From Quillaja saponaria (taxonomy: Eukaryota; Streptophyta; Magnoliopsida; Fabales; Quillajaceae): 64,000 nt of DNA. Where the stretch lies: assembly GCA_029379385.1 (NCBI GenBank), contig CM055613.1, positions 15,580,001 to 15,644,000 on the forward strand, written 5' to 3'. Shown one piece after another: positions 30,101 to 36,900 of this stretch. Both the position numbers and the translations under genes were made by a program. Numbering within the stretch: the stretch's first letter is position 1; every line of letters starts with the position of its first letter. The notes beneath the pieces are model-generated. The model worked only from the letters and a program-made list of their open reading frames with translations, made no database searches and had not been told where the DNA came from.

Positions 30101-31004
30101 AAAGATTCCATTACATCTATGTAATCCATCTCCTCTTCAGAGCACTCATGCGTTTCCACACGATGAAAATGGAAGAAATAAATAAAATTATAAGGGAATT
30201 GTGGCAGCAAACATACAGAGGACAAGATATAGACTACATTAGCATCCATTCAGATTCTGAAGGTGCAGGGACCCGGTCTTACAGCTACAAGGTCTAAAAC
30301 CTTTGATAAGAAAATTTATACTAAGGCTCTTGATTTTCTTTCTTGATTTTTCTCATATCTTGTTTCCATTGTATTTCATACAGGTTGTCATGCAGACTGG
30401 CGATGCAGAACTAGAAATGAGAGGAAGATGTAGTGCTGGTCAGAAGGTTAGTTACCGAATGTAGTGCTATTTGTAGGGGGGTGGGGGTATGGAAAGTGGG
30501 AACTAATTGTTTTTAATATCAGGTTCTTGCTTCCCTTATCATACGGTTGGCTTTAGCTGAGACTTTTTGCCTAAATTGTGGAATTCTTGCACTGGATGAA
30601 CCAACCACAAATTTGGATGGCCCAAATGCTGAAAGTCTTGCTGCAGCTCTCCTGCGGTATGAGCAAATTATCCACTTTTAAAGTCCATTGCTGATAATGA
30701 TCCACATTAATCTGTACCTTGTATGCAGAATCATGGAGGACAGGAAAGGGCAAGAGAATTTTCAGCTGATAGTAATTACTCACGATGAGCGTTTTGCTCA
30801 ATTGATTGGTCAACGCCAACATGCAGAAAGATATTATCGTGTCACTAAAGATGACCAGTAAGGATAGTGTGGATGTTCTGATGTTAATTTCTTTTTGTCG
30901 TTGAAGAAATATCATATTTAAAATGTGCCCTATACCGCCTAACTTCTTTAGCTCACTTTTTCAGTCAGCACAGTATAATTGAAGCCCAGGAGATTTTTGA
31001 TTGA
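153..31004 (+). CDS. RAD50: DNA repair protein RAD50, complete 27-exon gene (1316 aa)
   Basis: SMC-like ATPase of the nuclear MRE11-RAD50-NBS1 complex, which tethers and processes DNA double-strand breaks and acts in meiosis and telomere upkeep (family knowledge). Exons read here: 153-275, 372-458, 714-881, 3424-3599, 7173-7287, 12014-12242, 12428-12606, 12697-12867, 13098-13202, 13285-13392, 13489-13700, 13809-13901, 19403-19530, 20111-20225, 20335-20464, 20561-20770, 22373-22581, 22813-23014, 24818-24987, 25073-25397, 28769-28894, 28990-29042, 30141-30291, 30384-30446, 30523-30656, 30729-30857, 30965-31004. All introns are GT-AG and all phases close, giving 3951 nt. Seen in the protein: Walker A GPNGAGKT at 34-41, Q-loop Gln160, zinc hook CPCC at 695-698 (bases 20408-20419) between two long charged coiled coils, ABC signature near 1210-1216 (CSAGQ), Walker B ILALDEPT at 1237-1244, D-loop NLDG, H-loop His1279. 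The length equals that of Arabidopsis RAD50 as I recall it. No frameshift or stop was found. The exon-17 acceptor reads AAG rather than the usual pyrimidine-AG. Confidence 0.97.
1400..2232 (+). mobile_element. LINE 3' end, 5'-truncated, in RAD50 intron 3
   Basis: Conceptual translation, broken by stops and frameshifts, gives the reverse-transcriptase zinc-binding tail of plant L1-type LINEs: a WAP..DCFS..SFY stretch, then a LMKRG..C..NNGE..NHLFI-type block, then ..WVIWLERNN.. remnants. The copy closes with an AATAAA-like signal, a CTTATA end and an A tract at about 2221-2232. Related copies with the same 3' end lie at 18619-18914 and 27835-28436. The 5' limit is approximate. Confidence 0.8.
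2430..2718 (+). mobile_element. second LINE-type 3' end with poly(A), RAD50 intron 3
   Basis: This untranslated-looking stretch shares blocks with 17850-18075 (a CTCTTTTGTTTTAAGCT core, then a run ending in CTTAATAAAA). It terminates in 14 consecutive A at 2705-2718. Shared sequence plus a poly(A) end fits the 3' UTR of a second retroposon family. No coding domain is readable and the 5' end is a guess. Confidence 0.5.
3016..3156 (+). repeat. solo LTR of the TRIM-like family, RAD50 intron 3
   Basis: About 141 bp matching the 156-bp LTRs of the element at 14847-15730: the TAGTCCCACATTG block, an ATAAATAAAG block, then a CAATCCTTTTTCTTA tail. It is diverged, the ends are approximate and no target duplication is clear. 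It ends only about 270 bp before RAD50 exon 4. Confidence 0.7.
3600..4879. other. RAD50 intron 4, first part; nothing recognised
   Basis: Non-coding sequence with no recognisable element. A short A/G-rich tract lies near 3909-3940. Short open frames here are fully accounted for by chance. Confidence 0.6.
4880..5200 (+). repeat. possible LTR remnant in RAD50 intron 4
   Basis: A TATATAAAGG box at about 4982-4991 is followed by a pyrimidine-rich leader, an AATAGAATAG segment and a GAGGACGTAGAC block. That order is typical of the TATA, R and U5 parts of plant LTRs. No second copy or target duplication is visible in the window, so this is only a resemblance. Confidence 0.3.
5543..6049 (+). repeat. 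solo LTR with exact 5-bp target duplication, RAD50 intron 4
   Basis: A 507-bp unit that begins TGTTGGGAATTATAC and ends CCCTACA. It is flanked on both sides by AAAAG (5538-5542 and 6050-6054), the signature of LTR insertion followed by LTR-LTR recombination. A related copy lies at 44189-44709 inside an intron of the damaged SHMT copy; both share an early GGAATTATAC block, an AAGAAAGATTA..TA.AAAGAGTAACAC block and a late CTAATTAG..TTTACTT block. Confidence 0.85.
6401..6577. mobile_element. hAT-like MITE, 177 bp, RAD50 intron 4
   Basis: Terminal inverted repeats TAGGGCTGG / CCAGCCCTA bound an AT-rich, partly self-complementary core that repeats ATTCGA/TCGAAT and TTTGAATTTGAAT motifs. The flanking 8-mers TTCACGAG and TTCAAGCG match at 6 of 8 positions, consistent with an aged 8-bp hAT target duplication. 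It has no coding capacity. Confidence 0.75.
7950..9930 (+). mobile_element. LINE fragment split by a nested insertion, RAD50 intron 5
   Basis: 7950-8543 translates, with frameshifts, into the end of a LINE reverse transcriptase (a [13 protein letters not shown] motif, then a DFLWSKE motif). After a foreign segment, 9432-9930 resumes with the downstream linker ([16 protein letters not shown]) and the start of the RT zinc-binding domain ([18 protein letters not shown]). The two parts read continuously once 8544-9431 is removed. Many stops: a dead copy. The outer limits are approximate. Confidence 0.8.
8544..9431. mobile_element. nested non-autonomous DNA element, probably hAT-like, inside the LINE
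   Basis: An 888-bp segment interrupting the LINE. Its ends are roughly inverted: TAGGCTGACCAT at the left, and the complement of the right end reads AGGCCTGAGCAT. Next to each end lie ACC(C)AACCGA-type blocks in opposite orientation. Flanks ATTTCGCA and AAATCTCA may be a degraded 8-bp duplication. There is no open reading frame of note. Confidence 0.5.
9931..10570. other. RAD50 intron 5, middle part; nothing recognised
   Basis: No gene or clear repeat. A pyrimidine-rich block lies near 10230-10300 (CTCGCTCTAC..CTCCTCTCCC). It may be the leader of an old retroelement, but I cannot support that. Confidence 0.5.
10571..11150 (-). pseudogene. Ty1/copia gag fragment, RAD50 intron 5
   Basis: Reading the minus strand from about 11150 gives a [15 protein letters not shown] block, a [11 protein letters not shown] block, [17 protein letters not shown] and [17 protein letters not shown]. 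This is the order seen in the N-terminal gag domain of plant Copia elements. The pieces fall in different frames, so the copy is broken. It lies antisense to RAD50. No protease, integrase or RT follows, and no LTR pair was found. Confidence 0.8.
11151..12013. other. RAD50 intron 5, last part
   Basis: The first part (11151-11620) may be leader or LTR of the adjacent minus-strand Copia fragment, but no terminal repeat could be found. A perfect 16-bp palindrome GGCCCCATGTGGGGCC lies at about 11878-11893. Nothing else was recognised before exon 6. Confidence 0.4.
14361..14401 (+). repeat. G-rich tract with G-quadruplex potential, RAD50 intron 12
   Basis: Seven runs of three to six G separated by single T or A bases, built from a GGGGGAGGGGGT-like unit, on the non-template strand of RAD50. 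The spacing satisfies the usual pattern for an intramolecular G-quadruplex. It lies about 460 bp into a 5.5-kb intron in otherwise AT-rich sequence. Confidence 0.85.
14847..15730 (+). mobile_element. complete TRIM-like LTR element with exact target duplication, RAD50 intron 12
   Basis: An 884-bp element with 156-bp LTRs (14847-15002 and 15575-15730) flanked by exact 5-bp duplications ACTTC (14842-14846 and 15731-15735). Just inside the left LTR, TGGTAACAGA resembles the initiator-Met tRNA primer site. A polypurine stretch (GTGGGGGAG) immediately precedes the right LTR. The 572-bp interior encodes no protein. LTRs end in TTTAACA; the left one starts TA rather than TG. Small LTRs, short non-coding interior and intact priming signals fit a terminal-repeat retrotransposon in miniature, which would depend on another element's proteins. 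Confidence 0.9.
15731..16016. other. RAD50 intron 12 spacer between two retroelements
   Basis: A stretch near 15820-15900 (TCTAGAGAG..AGCAATAAAAGAAATTTCAATC) resembles an LTR leader, but no partner repeat is visible. No gene is present. Confidence 0.3.
16017..17700 (-). mobile_element. internally deleted Ty1/copia element, antisense in RAD50 intron 12
   Basis: On the minus strand the order is: gag zinc knuckle (17114-17190, C-x-Y-F..GHTKE..C..LHGRPP), then directly the end of reverse transcriptase ([10 protein letters not shown] near 16970; [15 protein letters not shown] near 16880), then RNase H ([19 protein letters not shown] and [10 protein letters not shown], 16280-16440). A polypurine tract (CTTGAAGGGGAGTG) follows, then a single 186-bp LTR at 16017-16202. 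Protease, integrase and most of RT are missing between zinc knuckle and RT, and stops are frequent. No 5' LTR was found. Seen: domain order. Inferred: an internal deletion of an older full element. Confidence 0.82.
17850..18075 (+). mobile_element. LINE-type 3' UTR fragment, RAD50 intron 12
   Basis: Shares a CTCTTTTGTTTTAAGCT block and a CTTAATAAAA end with 2430-2718. No clean poly(A) remains. Probably an old copy of the same retroposon family. Confidence 0.45.
18605..18928 (+). mobile_element. 5'-truncated LINE copy with perfect 14-bp target duplication, RAD50 intron 12
   Basis: The body (18619-18914) encodes the last part of the LINE RT zinc-binding domain ([18 protein letters not shown] then LLMWFQ) followed by a short 3' UTR, an AATAAA signal and a short A tail. 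It is bounded by AAACTAATGTTTAG at 18605-18618 and again at 18915-18928. This is a textbook target-primed insertion of a severely truncated copy. The perfect duplication suggests it is younger than the other LINE pieces in this gene. Confidence 0.93.
20771..22372. other. RAD50 intron 16; nothing recognised
   Basis: 1.6 kb of AT-rich non-coding sequence between exons 16 and 17. No repeat pair, RNA gene or retroelement domain was recognised. Confidence 0.6.
23015..24817. other. RAD50 intron 18; nothing recognised
   Basis: 1.8 kb without a gene or an identifiable element. The open frames here look random. Confidence 0.6.
26193..26308. repeat. 58-bp tandem duplication inside the TRIM-like element
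   Basis: Two copies with period 58 begin GAGGTTAGGGTTTTAGG and GAGGATAGGGTTTTAGG and both contain GAATGAATAATTGAC. The TTTTAGGG words are part of this unit and are not an interstitial telomere array. Confidence 0.85.
26497..26675 (-). mobile_element. Au-type SINE inserted in the LTR of the intron-20 TRIM-like element
   Basis: On the minus strand the unit begins GGGCGAGCCTTGGCGCAACGG, with a pol III A box (TGGCGCAACGG, complement of 26654-26664) and B box (GGTTCGAGGC, complement of 26611-26620). It ends in GGTGAGCCCTTTT. This layout and wording match the widespread angiosperm Au SINE family as I know it. A perfect 17-bp target duplication CTTTATTTATATTAATA flanks it (26480-26496 and 26676-26692). 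The target lies within a TRIM LTR, so the SINE arrived later. Confidence 0.93.
27320..27725 (+). mobile_element. LINE fragment, internally deleted, RAD50 intron 20
   Basis: Translation in shifting frames gives [11 protein letters not shown].., an FFWKDMW..NVFPD..LARDK block, and then jumps to [21 protein letters not shown], skipping the part usually in between. It runs into unrelated sequence near 27726 and has no poly(A). It is probably a separate copy from the LINE that follows. Confidence 0.7.
27835..28436 (+). mobile_element. 5'-truncated LINE 3' end with poly(A), RAD50 intron 20
   Basis: Same RT zinc-binding tail as the copies at 1400-2232 and 18619-18914 ([28 protein letters not shown], then an AATAAA signal and CTTATAAAAA end). 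A run of T lies just upstream, near 27810-27831. Frameshifts and stops throughout. Confidence 0.82.
28512..28672 (+). repeat. solo LTR of the TRIM-like family, RAD50 intron 20
   Basis: 161 bp starting TGTAAGGAAC and ending TTTTATTTAGCA. It shares the CCACATTGCTTAGATGTG, ACTATAAATAAAG and CACAATCATTTTC blocks with the LTRs at 14847-15730. Flanks CTAAT and GTTAT match at 3 of 5 positions. It sits 96 bp upstream of exon 21. Confidence 0.8.
29043..30140. other. RAD50 intron 22; nothing recognised
   Basis: 1.1 kb of intronic sequence with no recognised element. A run of A lies near 29181-29194. Confidence 0.6.
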
Positions 31005-31140
31005 AGAGCGAGTTTTGTACACTGCTACTACTACGTTGGAGCAGTATGCTGAAGGCAATATACAATGCCTGCTGTTGACTTCTGTTGCTACCTTGGAGCA
31101 GGAGTACTTAAGGAAATGTACAATGCCGGGAGTTGAATAT
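31005..31140 (+). other. RAD50 3' UTR up to the TRIM insertion
   Basis: 136 bases after the stop codon. It holds an imperfect direct repeat: a TTGGAGCAG..AAGG.AAT.TACAATGCC pattern occurs at about 31036-31076 and again at 31092-31129. No canonical poly(A) signal is seen before the inserted element at 31141. Confidence 0.55.
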
Positions 31141-32197
31141 TGTTTGGAATATAATATTATTGTATCATGTACTCTCATATGTGAAAGTCTATGTTTTATT
31201 ATTTATTATAAATAAAATTTAAGAGTGTTGGTTTTGAGATATCAATCAAAGTTTAATTTTTTTTTTCATTCTATTTCATTTTACATGGTATTTATTTTAT
31301 TTTACATGATATCAGAGCGGGTTTTAAAATTCAAGTTTGATCTTGGCTCGATTTCTAGAATCTTAATCATCTATTTCTTTTCTCTTAACTGTCACGTGAA
31401 GAAAAAAAAGGAAAAAAAGGGTTTTTGCATCTAGACATTATTAAGTCTAGTTATTTTTTCTATTCAGGGTTTAATTATTTTTTCTTTTTAATCCTAGTTA
31501 CTGTCACTTTTCTCTATTCCTAGTTGTCTATTTTGTCTAAAAAAATGTCTCAACTTTTTTCTTTCCAAGCTTTTGGTTTGACGGTTCAGAAGTATTTTTA
31601 CGAATTTTCATGTTGTGTTTCTTTCAAAAAGTTTTTTTTTTTTTTTTTTTTTTTATAAGAAAATTTTACTGTCTTTTTTTAGTAGTGTTTTTTATATTTT
31701 TCCAGCACACGAGTATGTATGTTTATTAAACTGATTGAAGTTTGACTTACTGTTCTTAAGTTGTAAGTAAGGGAAAGTGTTGAGATTGATAAATGAGTTT
31801 TATTTGTACAAGATTGAGTATTATATGCTTTATCTTGAAGGGAAGTGTTAGGAATATAATATTTTTAATTTGTTGTAAGTAAGAAAAAGTGTTGAGATTG
31901 ATAAATGAGTTTTATTTGTACAAGATTGAGTATTATATGCTTTATCTTGAAGGAAAGTGTTAGGAATATAATATTCTTAATTTGTTGTAAGTAAAAAAAA
32001 GTGTTGAGATTGATAAATGAGTTTTATTTGTACAAGATTGAGTATTATATGCAGAAGAAGTATTTGAAATATAATATTATTGTATTATTATATAAGCTCA
32101 CATTATTTAGATATTATATTTTTATTATAAATAAAATTTATAGTTGTAGGCTTTGAGATATCTCACAATTTTTTTTCTCTTTCTATTTTAGTTGACA
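31141..32197 (+). mobile_element. TRIM-like LTR element inserted just past the RAD50 stop codon
   Basis: A 1057-bp member of the same family as 14847-15730, flanked by exact 5-bp duplications AATAT (31136-31140 and 32198-32202). The left LTR starts at 31141; the right LTR is about 32061-32197. After the left LTR the primer site TGATATCAGAGCGGG (31307-31321) is close to the initiator-Met tRNA complement. A short part around the primer site is duplicated (TTTTACATGGTAT then TTTTACATGATATCAGAG), so the left LTR end is 31285 or 31306. The interior is non-coding. LTR-borne AATAAA at about 31209 could act as a poly(A) signal for RAD50 (inference). Confidence 0.9.
31752..32052 (+). repeat. 112-bp tandem repeat, about 2.7 copies, inside the TRIM-like element
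   Basis: TTGTAAGTAA marks the units at 31761, 31873 and 31985, an exact 112-bp period. Each full unit runs through the polypurine-like end of the interior and into a few bases of LTR start (TGTTAGGAATATAATATT). The repeated segment therefore spans the interior-LTR junction. Confidence 0.93.
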
Positions 32198-33528
32198 AAT
32201 ATCTTCATTTTGACCAAAAGTTCAGTGAAAACTAGGCAATTCTGATGGAAGCAAAATATGCAACTGTTCCAACTTGTGAGGAACCTGTATTCTTTACAAT
32301 GTTGGCCCAAAAGGAAATTGTACGAGCTAATGCTTAGGCCCCTTGCACTTGAGTTCTTGTAATTCAAGTTTCTATCCTTTGAGAAATGAGAATATTCAGT
32401 TTGGTATTTTTTTCTTTATTTTTTATTTTTTATTTCATAGTTCTATAGTTTTATAATGTGTTACTCCTAATTAATATAAATTTTTTTGCCCCCCTCTGAG
32501 GTTTTTTAGGAAATGATTGAGAACCACTTTGTGAAATCGACATTCACACCCTTCTTATTAGAACACTAGAAGGCGAGATGTCTATTTCTGTAGGGTTTTT
32601 TTTTTTGTCATTTCTTCAAATATCTTATAACTTTCTACAAAAATTATAGTTTTACCTTTTGGATTATAGCTCATAAAGAATATTCACATAGTAGAGGACT
32701 TATGGAATAGGCACATCGTTGTAGATATTCCAAAGTTGTAATCCCTAAACAATTGGTTGAAAGTAGAAAAATGCATGACAACCAGTTAGCTCTACTCTAC
32801 ATGTAATAGTGTCTTTCATGTTTGTGAGAGTAAATTGGTCTCTGATTTACTCTTATATTTGTTACGTTATTATTAGAATTAATTTTAGGATAGAATCTGA
32901 CTGTTTTCTTTATTGTATACCACTTAATGTAGGTGAATTCTGATACAACTTATATATCAAAGCTTTCTCTATAATAAATTATAAGAAATACATAATCATT
33001 TTTTGATTCTCTCTTGTTAGCTTATCTAAGGGTTAATTTAGCATGTGAAAATGGTCATTCTTTCTTTTAGTAATTTTTTAGCTCCAAAGTACTAATTTTA
33101 TTCTGACCTTTTTATAGATAGTAAGTAGGAAATCGTCAAGCCTACTTATTTCTCACTTTTACATCTATGGAATCAGTTCAGTTAAATGATAAAAATACCG
33201 CTATGACTTTGAGTGGTCTAGCGGCACTTGATGTTCTTGCCATCTTGGAGTTTCAAGAGTCAACTCTCTTGAAAAACTTAAATTGGGATTTATTCCTCCA
33301 TTCTTTTATATAAAAATACTTTATATATAACATATTTATGGAATGAAATTACTCGTTTATGTTACCAAATAATGAAAATGAATAATCATTTTATTTTACA
33401 ATATTTACTTCGTATTTATCAAATAATGGAAATGAATAATCATTTAATTCTACAAGATTTACTTCTCATTTATATTCTATAAAAATTATTTATGTGAACC
33501 AAATTAGCCCTAAATGTTTTCATCCATG
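32198..33528. other. RAD50 3' flank, no gene
   Basis: The first few hundred bases probably continue the pre-insertion 3' UTR or flank. No open frame of interest. At 33214-33224 TGGTCTAGCGG looks like a pol III A box and is followed about 40 bp later by a weak B-box-like GTTTCAAGAGTC. This might be a decayed tRNA-derived repeat, but no cloverleaf can be folded with confidence. Confidence 0.4.
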
Positions 33529-33932
33529 TGTTATGAAGCAAGGACATGAAGTGGGCCAAACTAGCCAATCTGGACTAGGAGGAGAATTGAGCCGTATGAG
33601 CCCTACTGGTTATAAGGATAGAACATTGCGTTTGGTTAAGTGAAAGTAGCGAGGTTGTTAAGACTGAGTTGGAGTTTGTTAATCTATTGTGGAGGTATTA
33701 GTTAATCTGTTTAGGAGTTGTTAATCTGTTTTAGCTCTTAACGATTGTAATTGTAGATGGAATTGTATAAGAATTCAATTCCAAGCATTTGTAATTCATT
33801 CTTTGCCATATATGAAAATTCTGAAGTTCTTTTCTCTTTCTATCCCTTTCTCTCTCAGTCTTCTTCTTCTCCTTTCTCTTCCAGTGACCCAGACTAGTTG
33901 ATTGCGGAGCTTTTCAAGAAAAGCTCTTAACA
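33529..33932 (+). repeat. 5' LTR of the chromovirus
   Basis: 404 bp, starts TGTTATGAAG and ends CTCTTAACA. Relative to the 3' LTR it has an extra CT-rich stretch of about 20 bp near its end and lacks an 11-13 bp repeat (TTAATATGTTTAG). By eye the two LTRs differ at roughly 8% of aligned positions, so the insertion is not recent. Confidence 0.93.
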
Positions 33933-36900
33933 GTGGTATCAAAGCCCTTTCCTGGCTCAACAATGGTGAACATTAGCGAAATTGTGATTGATAAGAGATT
34001 CACTTCCATGGAAACTCAGATGGAGGCTATGGACAACCGATTCACAACTCTGATTCAATAATTGAAGACATCTGCACAAGAAGCTCAAGCCAGGACTGAT
34101 TTGAAGTTACAGACAGTCATTGATGCTGTGGCTTTGATTCAGACTTCTGTGGCTAAACTACGAGCTGCTCAATTTCATCCAGAGATGATTAGAAAGCCCA
34201 TACTACCTAATGCACCAGGAATTCCTAGAGCTCCACCGGCAATTAGTAAACCACCACCTGTGAACATTCAAGTTCCACTAGTACACCCACAGATAGGAGT
34301 AGAAGTACCAGAAATGGAAATACATGACTATCATTTGCTGAAAAGGGTGGCTCAAGTGGAGTTTTCACGTTTTGAAGGTGATAACTTGAGAGAATGGCTA
34401 TTTAAGTGCCAAGAATTTTTTGAAGTATATCAAATACCAAAAACTTGAAGGTCAGAATTGTAGCTATGCATTTTGGGGAGAAGGTAGTAGAGTGGTACCA
34501 GGGATTCTTGGAGGAAAGAAATATGTAGAGACCACCATGGAATGAATTTCCACAAGCATTGCAGACAAGGTTTCAAGGTTATGTCCTTGCCAGACTTGTT
34601 ATTGCTTTGAAACATTTAAAATAGGAGAATAATGTGGAGGAATATAGTGAAAAGTTTGAGTTTTGAAGAATAGGTGTACTATGAATAAGGAGGTATTGCC
34701 TGATCATTATTTAGGGGGTTTAAGGGAGCAATTAGTTCATGGAATCAGTTTAGTGGAAATATAGTCCCTAGCTCATGCAATGAACTTAGCAAGAAACCAA
34801 GAAATTTTTTTGAATTCAACCATTTACAAGAATCCTACTCAATATAGCAGTTATAAACCCTACCAAACTCTATACAACCAAAGCCTGAGACAGTCTCCAA
34901 ATGCTAACTCTGTACTACCTCCATTCAAACTGTTACCTTCCACCAGTGTTAATGGCCAACCAGTTAGAACCAACAACCTCAACAAAAATTTCAGACCTCA
35001 AACATATAATAGAAATAGAAAACCTCATAGTTATAAACCTAACCCAAACTAAACAAAAAGAAATTCAATTTCCATGAGTCAAACAAAAATGGAAGATAAA
35101 AGAAAGAAGGGGCTTTGTTTTTATTGTAATGATAAGTACACCCCAGGTCATCAATGCATGACCATTACATATGAAGAAGAAGAAAAGGATAAGGAGAAGA
35201 AGGTGTTGGACTTGGCAGAGTTCTCAGAAGATAAGGAGGAAAAGATTGTAATCTCTCTGGTAACCTTGACAGGAGATGATTGGTTGGGGGATAAAAATAG
35301 AAAGTATCAGACTATGAAGGTGATGGGAACTATCAAGAAACAACCTCTTATGATGTTAATTGATAGTGATAGCTCACATAATTTCATTAATATGGAGTGT
35401 TAGGCTTGAAAGTTGAATACACCAAGCCAATACAAGTGGTAGTGGCTGATGACAGTAAAGTTGTTGTTACTAGCAGTTGCAAAGAATTAAGATGGAACCT
35501 GCAAGACTATGACTTTAAAGCAGACTTCTTAGTCATGCCTTTAGGTAACTATGGAATGGTATTGAGTATCCAATGGCTGAGTACATTGGGCGATATCTGC
35601 TGGAATTTTAAGCAACTTATTATGCAGTTTGTATGGAATGGAAGATTTGTTACCTTGAATGGTCTGCGCCAGAAAGTAACCATGAGTGGACAAGAGAAGC
35701 AGAGGTCACTGAAAGTGAATCAGAACTCAATGCTAGTACAAGTAAATACTGTGCAAGCTATTTGTTCACAAGAAACAGAAGTGGAACTAAAGATGCTATG
35801 GCCAATAGAACTCAGAAATATTGAAGCTGTACCTGTAAACATTGCAAGTTACTGTAAAAAATTTCTGATGTTTTTGAACAGCCAAAGAGCTTACCTCCAA
35901 AAAGATCCTTTGATCACAGGATTGATCTCCAAGAAGGTGCTCAACTAGTAAAACTAAGGCCATGTAGATATGGACCTCAGTAGAAAGATGTCATTGAAAC
36001 CATGATTAAGGAAATGCTTGACAACTAAGTGATCAGGGCCAGCTCTAGTCTATTTGCATCTCTAATTGTGTTAGTTAAGAAGGATAACACTTAGAGATTT
36101 TGTGTAGACTATAGAAGACTAAATCAGTTGACCGTTAAAAACAAATTTCCCATTCTAGTGATTGAAGAATTGCTGGATAAGTTATATGGTGCCAAGTATT
36201 TCTCAAAGCTTGATTTAAGAAGTGGATACCATCAGATCAAAATGAAGCCAGAGGACATACAAAAGACAACATTTACGACTCATGAAGGCCTATATGAATT
36301 CATAGTTGTGTCATTTGGTTTAACAAATACTCTAGCAACATTTCAGGCTTTAATGAGTCATGTCTTTAAGCCTTAATTAAGAAATTTTGTCTTAGTCTTT
36401 TTTGATGATATTTTAGTTTATAGCAAGACTTGGCAGGATCACTTAAAGCATCTCAGGGAAGTTTTGTATTTGTTAAGGAAGAATGCACTTTTTGCTAAGA
36501 AAAGCAAGTGTACTTTTAGAAGCCAACAAGTTGAATATATGGGACATATAATCAACCTTAAAGGAGTCACAGCTGATCCTAAAAAGATCCAAGCCATGGA
36601 GAATTGGCCCAGGCTTAGTACAACCAAAGCACTTAGAGAATTTATAGGATTGACTAGCTATTATAGGAGGTTTATTAGAGACTCTGGGAAGATTAGCAGA
36701 CCTTTAAACACTCTGTTAAGAAAAAATTATTTTCCTGTGAGATGCAGCTGCTGAAGAAGCCTTCATGACACTTATAAATAAGATGACACAAGCTCAAGTT
36801 TTAGCTTTACCCAATTACTCCAACAACTTTGTTATTGAAACTAATGCCAGTGGGATGGGGATAGGAGTAGTCCTGTTGCAACATGATTATCCATTGGCTT

